From NCBI RefSeq assembly GCF_002735705.1, contig NZ_PDZL01000017.1, forward strand, positions 1 through 64,000: 64,000 bases of DNA, read 5' to 3'. This DNA is from Janthinobacterium sp. BJB426 (GTDB lineage Bacteria > Pseudomonadota > Gammaproteobacteria > Burkholderiales > Burkholderiaceae_D). The notes beneath the pieces were generated by a model that was given only the letters and a program-made list of their open reading frames with translations, was not told the origin of the DNA and did no database searches. Every line of letters begins with the position of its first letter. Position 1 is the first letter of the stretch. Shown in pieces: positions 57,600 to 64,000 of this stretch. The position numbers and the translations under genes were made by a program.

Positions 57600-60263
57600 T
57601 TACTCCGCCGCTGCCGCTTTCTTCGCCGGCGCCTTCTTGGCGGCCGGCTTTTTCACGGCCGTGGCTTTCTTCGCTGGCGCTTTCTTCACGGCAGCCTTTT
57701 TGACGGCCGTTTTCTTCGCTGGCGCCGCGCCTTCTTCGCCTTCGGCCTCAACGGCTGCCGCCTTCGTCTTCGCGCCCGGCTTGGCCTTGCGCTCTTCAAA
57801 CTCGAAGCTCACCTTGCCATCCTTGCCGCGCACGAGGAAAGCCTTGAACGGACGACGGGTACGCTGCGAAACAAAGCCCGGCAGCAAGTCCGTCTTGCCA
57901 TCGTTGAGCAGTTTTGCCATTTGTTCCGGCAAGATTTCCTGCTGCAAGATGATGCGGCCGCTGCGGAAGTCGCACGTCTTCGGCTTGGCCACGCTGTGTT
58001 CGCACACATAGGCCAGGCCCATTTCGTACACGCCGGCATTGCACTTGGGGCAAGGTCCCACGGGCGTCTGGCCCGTGAAATCGACGCCTTCGCCATCTTC
58101 GCTCTCGTCGTTCTGGCCGAAATCGAATTCCAGCTTGAAGTTCTTGATCTCTTCATCGCGCACGATGCGCAGGATGGCGGCGAACGGACGGCCCATCTTC
58201 GAGCGGAAGCCTTGCAGCGGGCCGATGGTGCGGTCCTTCAGCAATTGCTCCACTTCGGCGATTTCGAACTGGCGCGAACCCGGCGTCTTGCTCATCGAGA
58301 ATTCGCACTTGGTGCAGGCGAAACGACGGTAGTTTTCCTTTACCACGCCGCTGCAATTCGGGCATGGCGTTTCCAGCGTCGCGTAGTCGCCGGGGATCGT
58401 GTCGTTATCGTATTCCTTGGCGCGCTTGACGATGATTTGCGTCATCTGCGCGATTTCACGCATGAATTCTTCGCGCGAAATCTTGCCTTTTTCCATCTGC
58501 GACAGCTTGTATTCCCACTCGCCCGTCAGCTCCGGCGCCGTCAATTCGTTGACGCCCAGGCCTTTCAACAAGGTCATCAGCTGCGACGCCTTCGCCGTCG
58601 GAATCAGTTCGCGGCCTTCGCGGATCAGATAGCGTTCCGTCAGCAAGCCCTCGATGGTGGCCGCGCGCGTCGCTGGCGTGCCGAGGCCCTTGCCAGCCAT
58701 CGCATCGCGCAGTTCGTCGTCGTCGATCAGCTTGCCGGCGCCTTCCATGGCCGACAGCAAGGTCGCCTCCGTGAAGCGCGCAGGCGGCTTGGTGACCAGG
58801 CCGTTGGCGTTGACGCTTTCCGTCTGTACTTTCTCGCCCTTGGCCACTGGCACCAGATTGCCGTTGCCATTGCTTTCCTTGTCGGCGTCCGTCGAGGCTT
58901 CCTTGCCATAGATGGCCAGCCAGCCCGGATTGGTCATGACCTTGCCTTCAGTCTTGAACTGATGGCCGGACACTTCCGTGTAGCGCGTGGTGACCTGGAA
59001 TTCCGCAGGCGGGAAGAACACGGCCATGAAGCGGCGCGTGACCAGGTCGTACAATTTCTGTTCCGGCTCGGACAAATTCTTTGGCGCGATCGTCGTCGGG
59101 ATGATCGCGAAGTGATCCGAGATCTTGGTATTGTCGAAGATGCGCTTGTTCGGCTTGACCCAGCCCTTGTCGATGATCTGCTTGGCGAACTGGTGGTAAT
59201 TGCTGTTTTCCTTGACCGTTTCCAGCGCCTGCAGCACGGTCGGCATGTAGTCTTCCGGCAGGTGGCGCGAATCGGTACGCGGATACGTCAATACCTTGTG
59301 CTTTTCGTACAGCGCCTGGGCCAGACCCAGGGTATTTTTAGCGGAGAAGCCGAAACGCGAGTTTGCTTCGCGCTGCAGGCTGGTCAGGTCGAACAGGCCC
59401 GGCGCCATCGAGGTGGTCGGTTTCGATTCTTCCGTGACGATGCCCTGGCGGCCGCGGCAGGCGGTGGCGATCGAATCGGCAGCCGTCTTGCTCCACAGGC
59501 GCTCGGCGCGCTTCTCGGGATCGTTCTCGTCCTTCTTGAATTTCGTGTCCAGCCAGCGGCCTTCATAGATACCGGCCGCGCAAACGAATTCGGCGCGCAC
59601 TTCCCAGAAGTCGCGCGGCACGAATTTTTTAATTTTATCTTCGCGTTCGACCACGATGGACAGGGTTGGCGTCTGCACGCGGCCCACGGTCGTCAGATAA
59701 AAACCGCCTTCTTTCGAATTAAACGCCGTCATGGCACGCGTGCCATTGATGCCGATCAACCAATCGGCTTCCGAACGGCAGCGGGCCGCGTCCGCCAGCG
59801 GCAGCATTTCTTCGTCGCTGCGCAGGTGCGAGAAACCGTCGCGGATGGCGCCTGGCGTCATCGACTGCAGCCACAGGCGCTTGACCGGTTGCTTGGCTTT
59901 CGCGTTTTGCGCGATCAGGCGGAAAATCAGCTCGCCTTCGCGCCCCGCATCGCATGCGTTGATGAGGGTGGTAACGTCTTTGCGTTTGATCAGCTTGTTT
60001 AATACTTTGAGGCGCGCTTCCGTCTTGGCGATCGGGTTCAGCGCGAAATACGGTGGAATCATCGGCAAGTGCGCGAAACTCCATTTGCCGCGCTTCACGT
60101 CGAATTCTTCCGGTACGGCGATCTCCAGCAAGTGGCCGACCGCCGAGGACAGGACGTATTCATCCGATTCAAAGTACTCATCGTGCTTGGTGAAGCCGCC
60201 AAGCGTCTTCGCGATATCGTTCGCGACAGAAGGCTTCTCGGCGATGATGAGGGTTTTTGTCAT
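57600..60263 (-). CDS. topB: DNA topoisomerase III with lysine/alanine-rich tail
   Basis: Type IA topoisomerase that decatenates and relaxes DNA. 887 residues: TOPRIM (MTKTLIIAEKPSVANDIAK, acidic NACDAGREGELIF), catalytic Tyr in VLTYPRTDSRHLPEDY, and the type IA core (VGRVQTPTLSIV). C-terminal zinc-finger-like segments follow (CPNCSGVV with ACTKCEF; CPKCNAGVYEMG). The last 40 residues are a histone-H1-like AKKA/VKKA repeat tail, likely DNA-binding. It is alone on the minus strand before smg. Confidence 0.95.
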   Translation of the reverse strand: MTKTLIIAEKPSVANDIAKTLGGFTKHDEYFESDEYVLSSAVGHLLEIAVPEEFDVKRGKWSFAHLPMIPPYFALNPIAKTEARLKVLNKLIKRKDVTTLINACDAGREGELIFRLIAQNAKAKQPVKRLWLQSMTPGAIRDGFSHLRSDEEMLPLADAARCRSEADWLIGINGTRAMTAFNSKEGGFYLTTVGRVQTPTLSIVVEREDKIKKFVPRDFWEVRAEFVCAAGIYEGRWLDTKFKKDENDPEKRAERLWSKTAADSIATACRGRQGIVTEESKPTTSMAPGLFDLTSLQREANSRFGFSAKNTLGLAQALYEKHKVLTYPRTDSRHLPEDYMPTVLQALETVKENSNYHQFAKQIIDKGWVKPNKRIFDNTKISDHFAIIPTTIAPKNLSEPEQKLYDLVTRRFMAVFFPPAEFQVTTRYTEVSGHQFKTEGKVMTNPGWLAIYGKEASTDADKESNGNGNLVPVAKGEKVQTESVNANGLVTKPPARFTEATLLSAMEGAGKLIDDDELRDAMAGKGLGTPATRAATIEGLLTERYLIREGRELIPTAKASQLMTLLKGLGVNELTAPELTGEWEYKLSQMEKGKISREEFMREIAQMTQIIVKRAKEYDNDTIPGDYATLETPCPNCSGVVKENYRRFACTKCEFSMSKTPGSRQFEIAEVEQLLKDRTIGPLQGFRSKMGRPFAAILRIVRDEEIKNFKLEFDFGQNDESEDGEGVDFTGQTPVGPCPKCNAGVYEMGLAYVCEHSVAKPKTCDFRSGRIILQQEILPEQMAKLLNDGKTDLLPGFVSQRTRRPFKAFLVRGKDGKVSFEFEERKAKPGAKTKAAAVEAEGEEGAAPAKKTAVKKAAVKKAPAKKATAVKKPAAKKAPAKKAAAAE

Positions 60264-60536
60264 ATTTTTTAGTCTCGAAAAATGCTCTAGGATAGTTTCA
60301 GCATGCGCATCATACAGTGCATTGCCAGGCGCCGACGCTTTTGTCTGCGCAAGGCCTTGTGACTTGTGGTCTTGTCAAGCGGCCAATGATAAGCGCCTAT
60401 TGAAGAATTCGGCAAGTTATCTGCAAGCAAGAATGCGCCAGCGCAAACACAATGGGCTGGCGGGCGCGGTGCCGCAGCATATAGTAAGGGAGATGGCGCG
60501 GCAGTGGCGCCAGGTGCGGCCAAGGGCGTTTATATA

Positions 60537-61001
60537 TTAGTGCAGCAGGCGCGGCGGCAGATCTTCATCGTCGACAAACAGGTCGTCGAACATCAGGGCG
60601 TCCGGTTCCTTGCCCTGGCTCCACAGCAGCATCAGCACGATGACTTTCAGCTTGCCCAGCGACACGGGCGCCTCGTCGAGCGCCAGCGCCCGTTCGATGA
60701 CGATTTCGCGCTGCAGCGGCGACAGCACCTTGGCGCTTTCCAGGAACTGGATGAAGCCGATGGCGGCCGTGCCCAGCACGTCGCTTTCCTGCTGCACATA
60801 AAAGCGCGTGCCCGTGGAACTGGCCGTCAGGGTGTGTTCGACGCCGGCCATGGCATTTAAATCCGTCAGCCACACGAGCGCTTCGGAAATCTCCACGTCG
60901 TCGAAACCGACGGCCGACAGTTTGCGCGCCAGGACTGCCGGCTCGGGGCAGGCATCGGGGCGATAGTAAGTCTCGTAGAGGTACACCAGGATATCGAACA
61001 T
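60537..61001 (-). CDS. smg: Smg family protein (DUF494)
   Basis: 154 residues starting [15 protein letters not shown], with [17 protein letters not shown] and [20 protein letters not shown], characteristic of DUF494/Smg. The gene commonly sits beside dprA and topA/def in proteobacteria, as here. Its function is not established. The 273-bp gap to topB (60264-60536) holds no recognisable feature. Confidence 0.93.
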   Translation of the reverse strand: MFDILVYLYETYYRPDACPEPAVLARKLSAVGFDDVEISEALVWLTDLNAMAGVEHTLTASSTGTRFYVQQESDVLGTAAIGFIQFLESAKVLSPLQREIVIERALALDEAPVSLGKLKVIVLMLLWSQGKEPDALMFDDLFVDDEDLPPRLLH

Positions 61002-61095
61002 GGCTCTACTCTATCAGCTAAGTTCGCTGCGACACAAGGGTGCGCGCCGACAAAGCGCCGCCGTGCGGCAAGGCCGCCACACAAGTGACAAGCTG

Positions 61096-62199
61096 TCATT
61101 TACAGCGTTGAAACAGTCCCCCAGGCAAGCGTTCCACCCGGCCCGCCAGCTCCAGCGCCAGCAATTCGCCCATCAGCGTGCCCATGGCCAGGCCGCTGCG
61201 CGCGGCCAGGGTATCGGCATCGAGGGGATCGTGGCCCAGCGCGGCCAGCAGCGGCGGTTCATCTTCCACCGTTGGCGGCTCGTGGGGAGCGCCGCCCAGC
61301 CATTGCAGCTCTTGCAGCACGTCATCGGCCGACTCGACCAGCTTGGCGCCTTGCTTGATGAGCGCATGGCAACCCTTGGCCAACGTCGCATGGATGGAAC
61401 CGGGCAAGGCATACACATCGCGCCCCTGCTCGCCCGCCAGGCGCGCCGTGATCAATGAACCCGATTGCGCGGCCGCCTCGATCACCAGCACGCCGCGCGC
61501 CAGTCCGCTGATCAGGCGATTGCGGCGCGGAAAGTTACCGGGCATGGCGGGTAAGCCCAGTGCGTACTCGCTGACGATGCAACCCTGTTCGGCGATTCTT
61601 TGCGCCAGATCAAGGTTACGTCGCGGGTACACCAGATCGGCGCCCGTGCCGATCACGGCCACCGTGCCGCCCGCGCCGCGCAAGCCGCCCTCGTGCGCGT
61701 GCGTGTCGATGCCCAGCGCCAGCCCGGAAATGATGCTCAAGCCTGTCGCGCTGAGGGCCTGCGCGAAGGCGGTCGCATTCTGCATGCCTTGCGCGCTGGC
61801 ATTGCGGCTGCCGATGATGGCCACGCCGGGACGCGACAGCAATTCCGCCCGCCCCCGTACATATAACAACAGCGGCGGATCGGCGATTTCCAGCAACAGG
61901 GGCGGATACGCGGCATCGGCCAGCGTCAGCACGGCGTTGCCGGGCCGCTGCAGCCATTGCAGGGTGAGATCGAGCTGGCTGTTGGCCACCGGCTTGGGCG
62001 GCTGCACGATGGCGCGCGCCGCGCTGGCCGGCACCACTTCGCGCAGGGCCTCGAATGATGCGGCGAAGATGGCCGGCGGCAAGCCGAAGCGGGCCAGCAA
62101 GGCGCGCGCCGCCACCGGCCCCACGCCGGGCAGATGCTGCAGGCGCAGCCAGCCCGCCAGTTCCGTGGCCGTGTCTGCCATCGTGGCAAGTGCATACAT
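61096..62199 (-). CDS. dprA: DNA processing protein DprA
   Basis: Loads RecA on incoming single-stranded DNA during natural transformation. About 367 residues: an N-terminal helix-hairpin-helix region (LQHLPGVGPVAARALLARFG), the Rossmann-like core (VAIIGSRNASAQG, ISGLALGIDTHAHEGGL, NFPRRNRLISGLA) and a C-terminal winged-helix (DP3-type) domain. The ATG at 62199 is chosen; 62181 is possible. It is divergent from def. Confidence 0.96.
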   Translation of the reverse strand: MYALATMADTATELAGWLRLQHLPGVGPVAARALLARFGLPPAIFAASFEALREVVPASAARAIVQPPKPVANSQLDLTLQWLQRPGNAVLTLADAAYPPLLLEIADPPLLLYVRGRAELLSRPGVAIIGSRNASAQGMQNATAFAQALSATGLSIISGLALGIDTHAHEGGLRGAGGTVAVIGTGADLVYPRRNLDLAQRIAEQGCIVSEYALGLPAMPGNFPRRNRLISGLARGVLVIEAAAQSGSLITARLAGEQGRDVYALPGSIHATLAKGCHALIKQGAKLVESADDVLQELQWLGGAPHEPPTVEDEPPLLAALGHDPLDADTLAARSGLAMGTLMGELLALELAGRVERLPGGLFQRCK

Positions 62200-62499
62200 G
62201 ACAACCTCACTGTGTACTGTGCCATCCCATGCTAGCGCCATGGCGCGCACGCGATACCGACGCGCGCAAGAATGCGTGCAATGGCCGTGCAAAACGGTCC
62301 CTCCTCCACAGGAGCATGGGCGTCTGTGATAAAATTTCCCTTTGCAGCAAACGATTAGCGCACTGGCAAACGCATCTGCCGCGTCGTTGTGCCATGCGCG
62401 CCCAAGGCGTACACAACTAAAATAGCCCTGCCATCGTTCGCATGGCCCAGGCATGAATAATCCGGCGCACCGGCGCCCACCTTAACCAGTCGAATCCGT
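62200..62499. promoter_or_regulatory. Divergent dprA/def promoter region
   Basis: About 300 bases without a gene. For def, an extended -10 (TGATAAAAT, 62327-62335) and a second TAAAAT at 62418-62423 are the best candidates; neither has a good -35. No operator repeats or RNA structure could be recognised. Confidence 0.35.
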
Positions 62500-63042
62500 A
62501 TGTCCATATTAAATATCCTGCGTTACCCCGATCCTCGCCTGCACACGATCGCCAAGCCCGTCACCGAATTTGACGCGCGCCTGCAAACCCTGATCGACGA
62601 CATGGCTGAAACCATGTACGACGCCCCGGGCGTCGGCCTGGCCGCGTCGCAAGTGGACGAACATATCCAGATGATGGTGATCGACACCACCGAAGAGAAA
62701 AACCAGCTGCAAGTGTTCGTCAACCCGGAAATCACCTGGGCCAGCGAAGAAAAGCAGGTCTACGACGAAGGTTGTCTGTCCGTGCCTGGCGTCTACGACG
62801 GCGTCGAGCGCCCGGCCCGCATCAAGGTGCGCGCCCAGGACCGCCACGGCAAGCAGTTCGAACTGGAAGCCGATGGCTTGCTGGCCGTCTGCATCCAGCA
62901 TGAGATGGATCACTTGCTGGGCAAGGTATTCGTCGAATACCTGTCGCCGCTCAAGCGCAACCGCATCAAGACCAAGATGATCAAGGAAATCCGTGGTCTC
63001 GAGCGCGAAGCGAGCTTGCGTGCACAGAACCGCCGTTTCTAA
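62500..63042 (+). CDS. def: Peptide deformylase
   Basis: Removes the formyl group from nascent proteins. 180 residues with all three metal motifs: [13 protein letters not shown] (as DEGCLSVPG) and HEMDH ([12 protein letters not shown]). The substrate of this reaction is created by fmt, the next gene 97 bases downstream, with which it is commonly linked. Confidence 0.97.
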   Translation: MSILNILRYPDPRLHTIAKPVTEFDARLQTLIDDMAETMYDAPGVGLAASQVDEHIQMMVIDTTEEKNQLQVFVNPEITWASEEKQVYDEGCLSVPGVYDGVERPARIKVRAQDRHGKQFELEADGLLAVCIQHEMDHLLGKVFVEYLSPLKRNRIKTKMIKEIRGLEREASLRAQNRRF

Positions 63043-63139
63043 GCTACTGCTGATAGACTAAGCAGCAACAGTAGTCGTCTTACCACGCCAGCCTGGCGCC
63101 CTCGGGCGCGGGCCTGCGCACCTCACGTCAAGGAACCAT

Positions 63140-64000
63140 ATGAAAGTGATCTTCGCAGGCACGCCTGAATTTGCCGCCACGGCCCTGAAAGACTTGCACG
63201 AAGCGGGCTTTGAGATTCCGCTGGTGCTGACCCAGCCCGACCGCCCTGCCGGACGCGGCATGCAATTGCACGCCTCGGCCGTCAAGCAGTATGCCCAGCA
63301 GCACGGCATCGACGTGCTGCAGCCGCTGTCCCTGCGCATGGACAGCAAGGACCCGCAGCGCGCCGCCGAGGCAAAGGCGGCCCACGAACGCCTGCTGGCC
63401 ACCGATTACGATGTCATGGTGGTGGCCGCCTATGGCTTGATCTTGCCGCGCAGCACCCTCGACCTCAAACCCTGCATCAATATCCACGGTTCCTTGCTGC
63501 CGCGCTGGCGCGGTGCGGCACCGATTCACCGCGCCATCGAAGCCGGTGACGATGAAACGGGCGTGACCATCATGCAGATGGAAGAAGGCCTCGATACGGG
63601 GCCCATGCTGGCCATCGAGCGCACGCCCATCGAAGCGGGCGACTCCACCGCCAGCCTGCACGACAAGCTGGCCACCCTGGGCGGCAAGATGATCGTCGAA
63701 ACCCTGCGCAAGATGCAGCAGCAGCCGCTCGAAGCCGTGCCGCAGCCGGAAGCGGGCGTCACCTATGCGGCAAAAATCGCCAAGGAAGAAGCGGCGCTCG
63801 ATTTCAGCTTGCCGGCGCTGGAACTGGGCCTGAAAATCCGCGCCTTCAATCCGTTTCCCGGCGCCTGCGGCCAGGTCGATGGCACCACCGTCAAGATCTG
63901 GGCCGCCGACGTGCTCGAAGCGGACAGCAAGGAAGCGCCAGGCCAGGTGCTGGCGGCCGACGCCCAGCACGGCATCGTCGTCGCTTGCGGCAATGGTTCC
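63140..64000 (+). CDS. fmt: Methionyl-tRNA formyltransferase (3' end beyond the window)
   Basis: Formylates initiator Met-tRNA using 10-formyltetrahydrofolate. 287 codons are visible before the window ends; the family is about 310-320 residues, so only the last few dozen are missing. Motifs: [17 protein letters not shown] start, [15 protein letters not shown], the catalytic region [19 protein letters not shown], and [20 protein letters not shown] at 63140 has AAGGAA upstream. Confidence 0.95.
   Translation, partial: MKVIFAGTPEFAATALKDLHEAGFEIPLVLTQPDRPAGRGMQLHASAVKQYAQQHGIDVLQPLSLRMDSKDPQRAAEAKAAHERLLATDYDVMVVAAYGLILPRSTLDLKPCINIHGSLLPRWRGAAPIHRAIEAGDDETGVTIMQMEEGLDTGPMLAIERTPIEAGDSTASLHDKLATLGGKMIVETLRKMQQQPLEAVPQPEAGVTYAAKIAKEEAALDFSLPALELGLKIRAFNPFPGACGQVDGTTVKIWAADVLEADSKEAPGQVLAADAQHGIVVACGNGS

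Noticed and set aside
63042..63140. Weak inverted repeats between def and fmt as a terminator
   Set aside because: Pairing is imperfect and lacks a T run; def and fmt are usually co-transcribed.

Overview
The window looks like a chromosomal core segment of a GC-rich betaproteobacterium of the Oxalobacteraceae (Janthinobacterium/Massilia-like). This rests on the protein sequences and neighbourhoods (thiC-S-G-D-E, ruvCAB, dusB-fis-purH, tyrS-dtd, argC-bactofilin-erpA, rplM-rpsI, smg-dprA, def-fmt) and on a betaproteobacterial-type porin. It was inferred by eye, not by a search. I see no rRNA, convincing tRNA, CRISPR array, insertion sequence or prophage.

Layout. 1-6600 is a minus-strand block: a TPP riboswitch drives thiC-thiS-thiG-thiD-thiE, followed by a REC-ANTAR regulator and glutathione-dependent formaldehyde dehydrogenase. 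6645-12803 is a signalling cluster: a Crp/Fnr regulator, a hybrid histidine kinase, a REC-PAS protein and a small membrane protein on the minus strand, divergent from a PAS-GGDEF-EAL protein. 12800-18142 (minus) holds a porin with a long leader and a 1273-residue exported Sel1/ankyrin protein. 18313-24656 (plus) has valS, a DUF2147 protein, and a lipoprotein with Ig-like repeats plus a DUF3494 (ice-binding-like) domain beside an OmpA-family protein.

24698-33812 is a long minus-strand housekeeping run: ruvC-ruvA-ruvB-yaiI, dusB-fis-purH and tyrS-dtd-PEBP-phosphatase. An M23 peptidase and anmK (plus) follow, then erpA, bactofilin, argC, rpsI-rplM (minus), an OsmC protein, coq7 and an unknown gene. 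41592-48233 (plus) contains two ABC systems. The second pairs an ATPase with a 1192-residue ABC-2 permease fused to an M1-type zinc peptidase.

48287-52949 (minus) has a DUF4279-like protein, katA, a DsbA-family protein, a metallo-beta-lactamase-fold protein with an altered metal motif, and a LysR regulator. 53040-57531 (plus) has an unknown exported protein, then a well-formed Pho box followed by two tandem alkaline phosphatases (one lipoprotein, one periplasmic) and an exported histidine-rich protein; this is probably a phosphate-starvation operon. 57600-64000 has topoisomerase III with a histone-H1-like tail, smg and dprA (minus), and def-fmt (plus), with fmt cut by the window end.

The best candidates for undescribed biology are the permease-peptidase system, the histidine-rich partner of the phosphatases, the DUF3494/OmpA pair with its structured leader, and the giant Sel1-ankyrin protein.
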